From: Lelliottia nimipressuralis | GTDB lineage: Bacteria > Pseudomonadota > Gammaproteobacteria > Enterobacterales > Enterobacteriaceae | Direction: 5' to 3' | Length of the DNA stretch: 64,000 bases | Assembly: GCF_004402045.1 (NCBI RefSeq) | Contig: NZ_SOMG01000012.1 | Span: forward strand, 1 to 64,000 | Shown here: piece after piece, positions 13,070-21,615 of the stretch | How the letters are laid out: each line of letters opens with the position of its first letter | Numbering within the stretch: the stretch's first letter is position 1 | The notes under the pieces: generated by a model | Told to the model about the DNA's origin: nothing | Seen by the model: the letters and a program-made list of their open reading frames with translations, nothing else | Databases searched by the model: none | Position numbers and translations under genes: made by a program

Positions 13070-13966
13070 TCACGCGCGAAGCCGTTTTTCCAGATGCACC
13101 GCCACGTCCACCCCACTGCGCTCCAGTGAAATCGTCTCGCCTTCCCATGCTGCCTGCCGTGTCAGGCAGGTCAGTACGCCGCCGGGCGGCATCTCGATCG
13201 CCAGCCGGGCTTCGCGTTCGTTAGCGGATATCACCGCCTCCTGCCAGCGCACCGTACGCGCCATATTCATCGCCAGATCGTCAGCGATTTTCTCCGGCTG
13301 CCAGAACACGCGACCGGTGCTGCCGCTCAGGTACGCACAGCGTGGACGAGCCAGCGTGACGGACTCAAACGCCGCCGCCAGCTTTTGTGCCGGTGCCGCC
13401 AGCAGTTCGCAGTGCGACGGCACGCTCACCGCCAGCCGTTTGGCCTTGCTCGCCCCTTTTGCCAGCGCGCGCGCCGCCACCTGTGCCATCCCGTCATCGC
13501 TTCCGGCAATCACGATCTGCGTTTCGGCATTCAGATTAGCAATATACGTTCCGGTACCCTCGATAAGCTGCTCCACCTGCGGCAGGGTCAGCCCCATAAT
13601 CGCCGTCAGGCCGTAGCCGTGCGGATACGCCTGCTCCATCAGATCGCCACGCAGCGCCACCAGCTTAAGCGCGTCCGTAAATTCCAGCGCGCCTGCCACG
13701 ACCGCTGCGGGATAGGCGCCAATCGATAAACCGCTCACGATGTCAGGCGACACGCCGCGTCGTTCAAGCTCGCGCGCCCAGGCCACGCCCGAAATCAACA
13801 GCGAAAGCTGAACCGCGCGGGTGTGGGTTAATGAGGCTGCACTGTCCAGCATATCGGCTTCGCTACCCAGCACCTCGCGCGCCTGAGCCAGCGTCGTTCC
13901 CGGCAGATTTTGCAGCATACCTTCGTGCTGCGTGCCCTGCCCCGGAAAGGTAAACAGTATTTTCAT
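13070..13966 (-). CDS. mdcH: Malonate decarboxylase malonyl-CoA:ACP transferase (epsilon subunit) MdcH
   Basis: Loads malonyl from malonyl-CoA onto the carrier protein to start the decarboxylation cycle. From ATG 13966 it has 298 residues. The MCAT hallmarks are FPGQGTQHEG at the N-terminus and the nucleophile elbow GLSIGAYPAAV near residue 90. The ATG overlaps the mdcG stop by one base (TGATG), which decides the start against an upstream in-frame candidate that would add 54 proline/arginine-rich residues. Last gene of the mdc operon. Confidence 0.92.
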   Translation of the reverse strand: MKILFTFPGQGTQHEGMLQNLPGTTLAQAREVLGSEADMLDSAASLTHTRAVQLSLLISGVAWARELERRGVSPDIVSGLSIGAYPAAVVAGALEFTDALKLVALRGDLMEQAYPHGYGLTAIMGLTLPQVEQLIEGTGTYIANLNAETQIVIAGSDDGMAQVAARALAKGASKAKRLAVSVPSHCELLAAPAQKLAAAFESVTLARPRCAYLSGSTGRVFWQPEKIADDLAMNMARTVRWQEAVISANEREARLAIEMPPGGVLTCLTRQAAWEGETISLERSGVDVAVHLEKRLRA

Positions 13967-14583
13967 CACTCCTCCCTGTGCCACGGATCCGCCACCAGGC
14001 GCGGTCCGCGGCAGGTTTTCAGCAGCGTTTTTCCATCGCGTAACCACTCCGCCAGCGCGAAGCCCCCTTCGGGCGTATCGACCTGCGTATCCGCCCGGCA
14101 CAGTGCGCGGTTCAACTGCGACTGCCATGCGGTAAAAGCATCAGGCGAAATCGGCTCAGGGGCGCGGATCAGCAGGTCAAGATCGCTGTCGGCATGTATC
14201 ACCGGAATGCCGGTCGCCAGCGCATAGCCGGTGCTGCCGGTAATGCCCCACGTCCACGGCCACGACTGCTGAGCAAGCTGTAACGCCACCTGAACCGGTG
14301 GCTGAGTCACGAACGGCGAGCGCAGCAGATCGGCCGTCACGCTCAGCGCCTCAGGCGAAACGACGCGGAGGACGTTTTCGGGCTTCACCCATCCGGCCGC
14401 ACGTTGGTCGCGACGCAGGCCGCGCACGCCAACGGGGATGCGGCCGTCGCTATCAACATCACGCCGCACCACTACCGGCAGGCCGGTATGCCAGACGGCA
14501 TCCACCCAGGATTCGGCGATCCCTTCCAGCGCGTCACGCGCGGTAAGCCAGATTAGGTCGTGTGGGCGTAATGTTGTGGTCAT
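13966..14583 (-). CDS. mdcG: Malonate decarboxylase holo-ACP synthase MdcG
   Basis: Phosphoribosyl-dephospho-CoA transferase that attaches the 2'-(5''-triphosphoribosyl)-3'-dephospho-CoA prosthetic group to MdcC, 205 residues. It has a nucleotidyltransferase-like Asp pair in HADSDLDLLIRAP near residue 135. The start ATG 14583 (MTTTLRPHDLIWL) lies two bases after the mdcF TAA; an upstream in-frame start inside mdcF was rejected. It works with MdcB, which makes the prosthetic precursor. Confidence 0.9.
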   Translation of the reverse strand: MTTTLRPHDLIWLTARDALEGIAESWVDAVWHTGLPVVVRRDVDSDGRIPVGVRGLRRDQRAAGWVKPENVLRVVSPEALSVTADLLRSPFVTQPPVQVALQLAQQSWPWTWGITGSTGYALATGIPVIHADSDLDLLIRAPEPISPDAFTAWQSQLNRALCRADTQVDTPEGGFALAEWLRDGKTLLKTCRGPRLVADPWHREE

Positions 14584-14585
14584 GA

Positions 14586-15545
14586 TTACATTCCTGAAGT
14601 CAGCGAAATAAACAGCGGCAGCGACAGGATACACAGTACGGAGCTTAACAGCAGCACGGCTTCAGCATCCGGCGACTGCACGCCAAAGCGGTTACCGAAC
14701 ACCACACCGAAGAAGCCCGCAGAAAGCGCAATCATCAGGATGGCGGTAATGGCGACGGAGCCGTGCAGACCGAAGATCAGCACGATACCCCAGGCAATCG
14801 CTGGCTGAATCAGCAGCTTGGCAATGGTCGAGGTAATCACCATGGTGTTGATCTGCAGCTTACGGGCAGAGAGGATCACCCCGGTCAGGAACAGCGCCGC
14901 AGCGGTCGCGGCGAGCCCCAGCGGTTTAATCGCTGCGAGTACCAGTTCCGGCATTTTGATGCCGATGGCGGACAAAATCACACCCAGCAGCGGCCCCATC
15001 ACGATCGGTTTTTTAATGGAACGCCACATCAGCACCGGCAGCATGGAAAGCGTTGAGCCGGAACTATTGCCTTCTGCGCGCGCTTTTTCACGCTCCAGGA
15101 TCAGCAGGCAGAACGGCGTCATCAGCACTGAGCCGCAGGCAATAGAGACCGCGACGGACAGAGACGTGGAAGATCCTTCACCCAGCACGCTGCCCAGGAT
15201 TGGCAGACCAAGCGCCGCATAGTTCGGCAACGCCACCGTCAGGGTCAGCACGGCCGCATCCTGCGGGGATTTCTTAAAGACTTGAGTGGCGAGGAAGTAG
15301 ATGGCCGCATAGGTTATCCACATCGCCAGAGTCAGCACCAGAATCAGCGGTGACTGAGCCACAATGCCGGTCCACGGCGTTTGCACGGTGGCGCTAAACA
15401 GCGCGGCAGGCAGTGCAAAATCCATCACGAAAATATTGAGCAGGGAAACGTTTTTGTTATCGACCATCTTTGCCTTACCGGCCCAGAATCCCAGCAGCAT
15501 GATGACGAAAATCGGTGCAAGAGCATGAACAATTACGTAAGTCAT
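14586..15545 (-). CDS. mdcF: AEC family transporter MdcF, probable malonate carrier
   Basis: Membrane protein of the auxin efflux carrier family, 319 residues with about ten hydrophobic segments (first MTYVIVHALAPIFVIMLLGF). Position in the mdc operon implies malonate transport; substrate specificity is inferred from context only. It is separated from mdcE by a 126-base spacer that contains a GC-rich hairpin, the only large gap in an otherwise overlapping operon, so it may have its own translation control. Confidence 0.88.
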   Translation of the reverse strand: MTYVIVHALAPIFVIMLLGFWAGKAKMVDNKNVSLLNIFVMDFALPAALFSATVQTPWTGIVAQSPLILVLTLAMWITYAAIYFLATQVFKKSPQDAAVLTLTVALPNYAALGLPILGSVLGEGSSTSLSVAVSIACGSVLMTPFCLLILEREKARAEGNSSGSTLSMLPVLMWRSIKKPIVMGPLLGVILSAIGIKMPELVLAAIKPLGLAATAAALFLTGVILSARKLQINTMVITSTIAKLLIQPAIAWGIVLIFGLHGSVAITAILMIALSAGFFGVVFGNRFGVQSPDAEAVLLLSSVLCILSLPLFISLTSGM

Positions 15546-15610
15546 AAATCACCTGTAGTAAAAAAAGTTTTAGCACTGGCGCGATGATTATTATTTTTCA
15601 GGATGCAGGC

Positions 15611-15645
15611 TCCCACGCGGGCGCAGCGGGCGCGCCCACGGGGGG
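15611..15645 (-). other. GC-rich hairpin in the mdcE-mdcF spacer
   Basis: The 126-base spacer holds a very G+C-rich imperfect inverted repeat. On the minus strand GTGGGCGC pairs with GCGCCCGC across the loop GCCCGCT. There is no following U-tract, so it is not a typical terminator. It could partly shield the upstream decarboxylase mRNA from 3' decay or reduce transcription of mdcFGH. The function is inferred. Confidence 0.4.
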
Positions 15646-15671
15646 ATGCATCTGGCAGGTCTTTTTTTTAC

Positions 15672-16475
15672 TTACCAGCTGGCTCGCATACGTTCGCGTA
15701 CGAGAGCTGAGCTGCGGCGGTTGTCAGCACCCAGACGATTTTTCAACGTGGTGTCCTGACGAGCGTCACTGATGGCCTGTTGCAGGGTGGTTTTCACCTG
15801 CACCAGATCGTTATCGGATGGGGCATCCGGGTTGCCGATGTCCAGCAGGCTGGAGAGCAGCCCCAGCGTGGCGTAGTTGCTGATGTCATACGCCATAGGT
15901 GGAATGGTCGCCGCCAGTTTTTCCAGCGCCTCGACGGTACGCAGCGTAATGCGTGCGGCGGACTCTTTACCCATGGCGTGGATCAGCACACCTTTGTCGT
16001 TAAAGGCGATCAGGCGGTTGGCCTGGTAGCCGTGTGCCAGAAACGCGCCGGACATCGCCTTGCCGACGATCAGGCCAATCACCGGATGTCCGGCCAGGCG
16101 CGCGTTCGCATAGGCTGCCGCCGCACCGGCCAGCGCCTGATGAATACCAAACGCTTCTTCACGACGGCCATAGGCCTGGCTTGGGACGTCAATTACCGCC
16201 ACAATCGGGCGCTTAACGGCTTTATCGGCATCCGCTGCTACGGTTTCACTGACGACTTTCGCCAGCGTCCAGCCTTCCAGCAGACCGACTTCACCTTTCA
16301 CCGCGCGTGGGAAATGGTTATTGGCGTCCGGAACTACCGCAACAAAGCGCACCGCTTCGCCGTTAAGTTCACCGTCTGCCGCCTGCACGGACGGGCATAA
16401 CCCTTCCACACGTTTTGCATTCGGGGCGAGGATGTCCAGCCAGATTTCGCCACGACTAATTGAGTGAGTCATCAT
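15672..16475 (-). CDS. mdcE: Malonate decarboxylase gamma subunit MdcE
   Basis: Carboxyltransferase-like subunit forming the malonyl-ACP decarboxylase with MdcD, 267 residues. A crotonase-type fold with VIGLIVGKAMSGAFLAHGYQ near residue 140 resembles the oxyanion-hole region. Two adjacent ATG codons (16475, 16472) start the gene. The first overlaps the mdcD stop by four bases (ATGA), the second by one (TGATG). I use the first, but either is possible. Confidence 0.92.
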   Translation of the reverse strand: MMTHSISRGEIWLDILAPNAKRVEGLCPSVQAADGELNGEAVRFVAVVPDANNHFPRAVKGEVGLLEGWTLAKVVSETVAADADKAVKRPIVAVIDVPSQAYGRREEAFGIHQALAGAAAAYANARLAGHPVIGLIVGKAMSGAFLAHGYQANRLIAFNDKGVLIHAMGKESAARITLRTVEALEKLAATIPPMAYDISNYATLGLLSSLLDIGNPDAPSDNDLVQVKTTLQQAISDARQDTTLKNRLGADNRRSSALVRERMRASW

Positions 16476-17305
16476 TTCACCTCCCGGGCAAAAAGCGCGT
16501 TAATTTGTTCGGCATCGGCCTGTTTGCGGGTGTCGAAATTCGTCAGACGGTTCAGGTAATCGTCATAGTTATCGGTGCGATGTTTCGCCGGAACGCCTTT
16601 GGCTATCGCCTCGTTCATCGCCTGTTTCACCGCGTTGATACCGTCACCGACCAGCGCATCCACCAGCCCGCTTTGGTAGCGCACTTCGCCGCCGGTCATG
16701 CTCCAGATAAACGGACGGTCGCGAGAGTCGTACTCTTCAATGCCCGCTTCCTGCTCGATAACCTGCGGGCCGTTCAGGCCGAGACGCGCTTCGCGGGTCA
16801 CAATCAGGTAGCTGCACAGCGCGGCGGCGATGGACATACCGCCGAAGCAGCCCACGGTTCCGGCCACAATCCCGACAACCGGCGTGTAGCGACGCAGGTC
16901 AACAATCGCGGCGTGGATATCAGCAATCGCGGCCAGGCCGAGGTTCGCCTCCTGCAGACGCACGCCGCCGGTTTCGAGGCACAGCACAGCCTGAGTCGGA
17001 ATGCCGTTGCGGTTATCTTCCGCCGCCAGCTCCAGCGCTGCGGCCATTTTGGCGCCGGACACTTCGCCCATGCTGCCGCCCTGAAATGCGCCTTCAATCG
17101 CCACGACAACGGCTGGCTGACCGTTGATCGTGCCTTTCGCCACCACCATGCCGTCATCAGCCTGCGGGACAATACCCTGCGGCCCAAGCCACGGAGAGAT
17201 AATGCCTTCAAACGGATCCAGCAGTTCGCGGTAGCTGCCCTCGTCGAGCAGGGCCTGCGCGCGCTGGCGCGCTTTTAATTCGATAAAGCTGCTGTCATCA
17301 CGCAT
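16472..17305 (-). CDS. mdcD: Malonate decarboxylase beta subunit MdcD
   Basis: Biotin-independent decarboxylase subunit related to acetyl-CoA carboxylase carboxyltransferase beta, 277 residues. It begins MRDDSSFIELKARQRAQALL. A glycine-rich crotonase-like core is visible (GIVAGTVGCFGGMSIAAALC). With MdcE it decarboxylates malonyl-ACP to acetyl-ACP. It overlaps mdcC by eight bases and mdcE by four, showing a tightly coupled operon. Confidence 0.93.
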   Translation of the reverse strand: MRDDSSFIELKARQRAQALLDEGSYRELLDPFEGIISPWLGPQGIVPQADDGMVVAKGTINGQPAVVVAIEGAFQGGSMGEVSGAKMAAALELAAEDNRNGIPTQAVLCLETGGVRLQEANLGLAAIADIHAAIVDLRRYTPVVGIVAGTVGCFGGMSIAAALCSYLIVTREARLGLNGPQVIEQEAGIEEYDSRDRPFIWSMTGGEVRYQSGLVDALVGDGINAVKQAMNEAIAKGVPAKHRTDNYDDYLNRLTNFDTRKQADAEQINALFAREVK

Positions 17306-17597
17306 GGCTCACCCCCTCAAAAACCTGTTCGATACGAATGCGGGCCACGCCCGGCGTCGCGCCGAAATCATGAATGGTCAGCTTTCCTGCCGGCAGGCTG
17401 CTGACGGTTTGCAGGCGGTTGAATAGCGCCTCCCAGCGACCACGGCTGTTGTCGACTGAGGTGGTGATATCAATGGTTAACGTCTGGCCCGGTTCGGCGG
17501 TGAAGAGCACCTCCATATCCCCGGAGCCGACTACCCCTGCCAGTGCCCTGCCGCTTAACGCGCGGCTGGCTGGCACGGTCAATGTAATTTTTTCCAT
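17298..17597 (-). CDS. mdcC: Malonate decarboxylase acyl carrier protein MdcC
   Basis: Delta subunit that carries the acetyl/malonyl group on a phosphoribosyl-dephospho-CoA arm, 99 residues. The attachment serine is Ser25 in LAGVVGSGDMEVLF, the same position known for the Klebsiella protein. The rest is the short beta-rich carrier fold ending in VARIRIEQVFEGVSHA. It follows mdcB by nine bases and overlaps mdcD. Confidence 0.93.
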   Translation of the reverse strand: MEKITLTVPASRALSGRALAGVVGSGDMEVLFTAEPGQTLTIDITTSVDNSRGRWEALFNRLQTVSSLPAGKLTIHDFGATPGVARIRIEQVFEGVSHA

Positions 17598-17606
17598 AAC
17601 ATCCTC

Positions 17607-18464
17607 TTAATGCTTTGAGTAAGGCGATTCGACGCGGTCAAGAAACAGCGTGGCGGCAAGCAGGTCGGCAGCACCGCCCGGGGAGGCATTAAGTGCCAGC
17701 ATCTGACGGTCTAAGTTCGCCAGCGCCTGCTGACCCGCGAGGGTTGCACAGCCTCCCGCATTCAGTACCGCACGGGCACCTTCCTGCATGGCGTCCAGCC
17801 CCTCCATTCCGGCGCGCGACAGCACGCAGGTATCGGTGAGCGACGTCATGATTGCCATCAGCGCGTCGAGCCTGGCCTGCGCTTCACTGCTGCCGTTGAG
17901 ACGGCTGAGGCGAAGCTGCGGCAATGCGCGCTGCATAACGTGCGGGAACGCCTGCTGAGCCTCTTCGCGGGCGCCCGGCACGCGATAACGGTGCGTGGCA
18001 CGCAGGCCTTTGCTGAACACCTTCGGCGCCGCATCGTCCGGGAGTTTCGCCAGCTGCGCGGCGGTGCTGGCGACGTCTTGCGCCCTGGCATCTCCGCCCA
18101 GCATCGACACCGCGCTGACCAGCAATCCCAGCGCCCAAATCGCGCCGCGATGGGTGTTTACGCCCCCGGTTGCGGCCATCATTTGCTGCTCGCCTTCGCG
18201 GCCGAGCCGCCCGACGGTTTGCCTGAGCGCAATGTCTGCCGGACGCTGCCAGCTTTGCTGCGCCAGCGCCTGAAACGTGGGGGTCAGGCTGCGCGCGGAG
18301 CGCTCCATCAGCGCAAGGGATAAATCGTGGTGCGCGCCGTTCCCCCGACTGTCCACCAGACCGGGTTTCGGGCTTAAACGTGCTTCGTCGATCAGACACT
18401 GCGTGGCGGTTCGCGCCAGCCATTCGGCACCGCCTTCAACCTGAATCTGGGGCAGAAGTTTCAT
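17607..18464 (-). CDS. mdcB: Triphosphoribosyl-dephospho-CoA synthase MdcB
   Basis: CitG-family enzyme making the prosthetic group precursor from ATP and dephospho-CoA, 285 residues from ATG 18464 (MKLLPQIQVEGG). The family motif EARLSPKPGLVDSRGNGAHHD is near residue 24 (20 residues plus D). The start overlaps the mdcA stop by one base (TAATG), deciding against an upstream in-frame start inside mdcA. It supplies MdcG. Confidence 0.92.
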   Translation of the reverse strand: MKLLPQIQVEGGAEWLARTATQCLIDEARLSPKPGLVDSRGNGAHHDLSLALMERSARSLTPTFQALAQQSWQRPADIALRQTVGRLGREGEQQMMAATGGVNTHRGAIWALGLLVSAVSMLGGDARAQDVASTAAQLAKLPDDAAPKVFSKGLRATHRYRVPGAREEAQQAFPHVMQRALPQLRLSRLNGSSEAQARLDALMAIMTSLTDTCVLSRAGMEGLDAMQEGARAVLNAGGCATLAGQQALANLDRQMLALNASPGGAADLLAATLFLDRVESPYSKH

Positions 18465-20119
18465 TACCAGCTCCGGAATTTCGCAGGTGGGTTGTAGAGA
18501 CCGCCGGACCACTCCACGAGGTCTGACACGCTGCCTGCCGCCAGCAGAGAGCGGGTGGCGTCGGTGCGGCGAATCCCCATATCTTCCGGGTAGACCACTT
18601 TGCCGCTCTGGCGCAGTTCCGCCACGCGTTTGGCGTCCACGCCCAGGCCGATATCGGTGATCCCTGCAACGGCCGCAACCATGGCGCGGCGCTCTTCCAG
18701 ATCTTTCGCCCGGTAGAGGTAGGCAATCCCCTCTTCCGTCAGCACGTGCGTCACGTCATCGCCGTAAATCATCACCGGTGCCAGCGGCATGCCGGAGGCT
18801 TTCGCCACGTCAACGGCATCGAGTTTTTCCACGAAGGTCGGCTTCACGCCCGCCTGGAAGGTTTCCACCATCTGCACGACGAGTTTTTTACCGCGCTGCA
18901 TCGGGTCAGGCTCGGTGATCATGTTCAGCCAGGCCGGAGTAGCGTGACGACGACCATGCGGGTCATGACCCATGTTTGGCGCACCGCCGAAGCCGGAAAG
19001 ACGACCGCGCGTCACGGTTGAGGAGTTGGCGTAACCGTCAACCTGCAGCGTAGAGCCGATGAACATATCCACCGCGTACTGACCTGCCAGCTGGCAGAAG
19101 GCGCGGTTGGAACGCATGGAGCCGTCGGCACCGGTAAAGAACACGTCCGGACGGGCGCGGATGTACTCTTCCATCCCCAGCTCGCCGCCGAAGCAGTGCA
19201 CGCTTTCTACCCAGCCGCTTTCAATGGCCGGGATCAGCGTCGGATGCGGGTTCAGCGTCCAGTGCTTACAGATTTTGCCTTTCAGGCCGAGCTGTTCGCC
19301 GTAGGTAGGCAGCAGCAGCTCAATTGCCGCGGTGTTAAAGCCGATCCCATGGTTCAGGGACTGCACCTGGTGTTCTGCGTAGATGCCCTTGATAGCCATC
19401 ATCGCCATCAGGATGTGTTCCTGTTTAATCAGGCGCGGGTCGCGGGTAAACAGCGGTTCGATAAAGAACGGTTTGTCCGCCACCACCACGTAGTCGATCC
19501 AGGAGCCAGGAATATCCACGCGCGGCAGGTCGCACTCGTCGTCCACCAGCTCGTTCACCTGCGCGATGACGATCCCGTCGTGGAACGCGGCAGCCTCGAC
19601 CAGCGCCGGGGTATCTTCGGTGCTCGCTCCGGTGTAGAGGTTGCCTTTGCGGTCGGCTTTAAAACCGGCAATCAGCGCCACGTTTGGCGAAAGGTCGACG
19701 TAGAGGCGTGAGTAAAGTTCGATGTAGGTGTGAATCGCACCGATTTCGAGCTGACCGTCTTCCAGCAGCTGCGAAATACGAAGGCTTTGCGTTCCGGAGA
19801 AGGAGAAGTCCAGCTTGCGGGCGATGCCTTTCTCGAAGATATCCAGATGCTCGCTGCGGCCGACGCTCGGCATGATCATATGCAGGTCGTGGACAATTTG
19901 CGGGTTCACTTCAGCGAGGGAGCGGGAAAGGAAATCTGCCTGCTTCTGGTTGTTGCCTTCCAGAACGACTTTGTCGCCCGGTGCGATCAGCTTCTCCAGC
20001 ATGGCGACAAGATCGCCGGTCGGCAGTACCTTGCCCTGCACCGGTACGGACGCCAGACGACGTGCTTTTTCGCTACGTCGGGTGTTCCATTGCCGGGTGG
20101 GTGTTTGCCCAGATAACAT
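18464..20119 (-). CDS. mdcA: Malonate decarboxylase alpha subunit (acetyl-ACP:malonate transferase) MdcA
   Basis: Exchanges acetyl for malonyl on the carrier protein, releasing acetate and regenerating malonyl-ACP. It has 551 residues with a CoA-transferase fold, including VHCFGGELGMEEYIRARPDV and GFGGAPNMGHDPHGRRHATP. It begins at ATG 20119 with a strong AGGAGG seven bases upstream. First gene of mdcABCDEFGH, reading away from yheT. The 228-base divergent spacer should hold its MdcR-dependent promoter, but I could not define a convincing box. Confidence 0.94.
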   Translation of the reverse strand: MLSGQTPTRQWNTRRSEKARRLASVPVQGKVLPTGDLVAMLEKLIAPGDKVVLEGNNQKQADFLSRSLAEVNPQIVHDLHMIMPSVGRSEHLDIFEKGIARKLDFSFSGTQSLRISQLLEDGQLEIGAIHTYIELYSRLYVDLSPNVALIAGFKADRKGNLYTGASTEDTPALVEAAAFHDGIVIAQVNELVDDECDLPRVDIPGSWIDYVVVADKPFFIEPLFTRDPRLIKQEHILMAMMAIKGIYAEHQVQSLNHGIGFNTAAIELLLPTYGEQLGLKGKICKHWTLNPHPTLIPAIESGWVESVHCFGGELGMEEYIRARPDVFFTGADGSMRSNRAFCQLAGQYAVDMFIGSTLQVDGYANSSTVTRGRLSGFGGAPNMGHDPHGRRHATPAWLNMITEPDPMQRGKKLVVQMVETFQAGVKPTFVEKLDAVDVAKASGMPLAPVMIYGDDVTHVLTEEGIAYLYRAKDLEERRAMVAAVAGITDIGLGVDAKRVAELRQSGKVVYPEDMGIRRTDATRSLLAAGSVSDLVEWSGGLYNPPAKFRSW

Positions 20120-20347
20120 TATTAACCTCCTGATTCAGCTAATCATTTTGATTTGCTTAACGTTGAGTAAAGTGTGCGCTCTGGTGAGAAAGGCATCAAT
20201 TAAGCGTAGAGCGGAATCATTAGCCTGAGAGTAATAATCAAGGTAAAGATTTGTGATCGGGATCAGTTCATGTTTCGGAAAACCAGGCTAAACGGGGTAC
20301 AATTCGGAAAGTATCGTTAATTTCCGACAAGAATCAGCATCGCGCTT
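20120..20347. promoter_or_regulatory. Divergent control region between mdcA and yheT
   Basis: This spacer holds the start sites of the mdc operon (minus) and of yheT (plus). A possible yheT -10 box TACAAT lies at 20298-20303, but no good -35 box accompanies it. A weak CRP-like half site TGTGA occurs near 20252. The LysR regulator MdcR would be expected to bind here; AT-rich inverted segments near 20130-20160 and 20190-20220 are candidates but not distinctive. Confidence 0.45.
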
Positions 20348-21370
20348 ATGACCCAAATCATTCCATCAGACTTCGACATTGCAGCCGAAGACAGCACTGA
20401 GTTCGTGCCTATGCGCGGCGTCGCCAATCGCCATTTGCAGACCATGCTGCCGCGACTGATCCGCCGCAAGGTTCAGTTCACCCCGCACTGGCAACGCCTT
20501 GACCTGCCAGACGGTGACTTTCTGGATCTCGCCTGGAGCGAAGCACCGGAGCAGGCCCGCCATAAGCCGCGTCTGGTGGTCTTTCACGGCCTGGAAGGCA
20601 GCCTGCACAGCCCCTATGCGCATGGGTTAATTGAGGCGGCAAAAGCCCGCGGCTGGCTCGGCGTGGTGATGCATTTTCGTGGCTGTAGCGGCGAACCCAA
20701 TCGTCAGAAACGCATCTATCACTCGGGTGAAACCGAAGACGGAACGTGGTTTTTACACTGGCTGCGTGAAAACTTTGGCACAGTTCCCACCGCTGCCGTG
20801 GGCTATTCGCTGGGCGGAAATATGCTGGCCTGTCTGCTGGCGAAAGAGGGCGAAAGCGTACCGCTGGATGCCGCAGTGATTGTCTCCGCGCCGTTTATGC
20901 TGGAGCAGTGCAGCTACCACATGGAGAAAGGCTTTTCCCGCGTCTATCAGCGCTACTTGCTCAACCTGCTGAAGGCCAACGCGGCGCGTAAGCTGAAGGC
21001 CTATCCTGATACCCTTCCGGTCAGCCTGCGCCAGCTGAAAAAGGTGCGCCGTATTCGCGAGTTCGACGATCTGATCACTGCGAAAATTCACGGCTTCGCC
21101 GATGCGATTGACTATTATCGTCAGTGCAGCGCCATGCCGCTGCTCAGCAAGATCGCGCAACCGACGCTTATCATTCATGCCAAAGATGACCCTTTTATGG
21201 ATCATCACTCGATCCCCGCTCAGGAATTCCTGCCCGACAACGTTCACTATCAGTTGACGGAGCACGGCGGCCACGTCGGGTTTATCGGCGGTACGCTGCG
21301 TCGCCCGAAAATGTGGCTTGAGACGCGTATTCCTGACTGGCTAACCCCTTATCTGGACGGTGCAAAATGA
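20348..21370 (+). CDS. yheT: Alpha/beta hydrolase YheT
   Basis: Predicted esterase of the UPF0017/ABHD family, 340 residues. The nucleophile elbow is [10 protein letters not shown] near residue 150. The oxyanion region is VFHGLEGS near residue 78, and the late catalytic Asp/His are in HAKDDPFM and [12 protein letters not shown]. The natural substrate is not established. Its stop overlaps the yheU start (ATGA), and yheT-yheU-prkB form one plus-strand unit. In E. coli it follows yheS; here the mdc locus intervenes. Confidence 0.93.
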   Translation: MTQIIPSDFDIAAEDSTEFVPMRGVANRHLQTMLPRLIRRKVQFTPHWQRLDLPDGDFLDLAWSEAPEQARHKPRLVVFHGLEGSLHSPYAHGLIEAAKARGWLGVVMHFRGCSGEPNRQKRIYHSGETEDGTWFLHWLRENFGTVPTAAVGYSLGGNMLACLLAKEGESVPLDAAVIVSAPFMLEQCSYHMEKGFSRVYQRYLLNLLKANAARKLKAYPDTLPVSLRQLKKVRRIREFDDLITAKIHGFADAIDYYRQCSAMPLLSKIAQPTLIIHAKDDPFMDHHSIPAQEFLPDNVHYQLTEHGGHVGFIGGTLRRPKMWLETRIPDWLTPYLDGAK

Positions 21371-21585
21371 TTATTCCCTGGCAGGATCTGGCTCCCGAAA
21401 CGCTCGATAATCTGATTGAAAGCTTTGTATTACGCGAAGGCACCGATTATGGTGAACAGGAACGCTCGCTTGAGCAAAAGGTCAACGATGTAAAGCGCCA
21501 GCTGAAAAGCGGCGACGTATTGCTGGTGTGGTCAGAACTGCATGAGACGGTCAATATCATGCCCCGCAACGCGTTTCACGGCTGA
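21367..21585 (+). CDS. yheU: YheU family protein
   Basis: Small conserved protein of unknown function, 72 residues beginning [23 protein letters not shown]0270 family; the sequence is acidic and helical. The ATG overlaps the yheT stop by four bases, indicating translational coupling. Homologues occur next to yheT throughout enterobacteria. Confidence 0.92.
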   Translation: MIIPWQDLAPETLDNLIESFVLREGTDYGEQERSLEQKVNDVKRQLKSGDVLLVWSELHETVNIMPRNAFHG

Positions 21586-21615
21586 TCTTCCAACCTTTTC
21601 AGTCAGGGAGTTGCT

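Noticed and set aside
13967..14128. N-terminal extension of MdcH
   Set aside because: The extra 54 residues are the mdcG sequence read in another frame, and the TGATG junction defines the true start.
20252..20270. CRP site upstream of yheT/mdcA
   Set aside because: Only the TGTGA half site is good; the second half is poor, so it is not called as a site.
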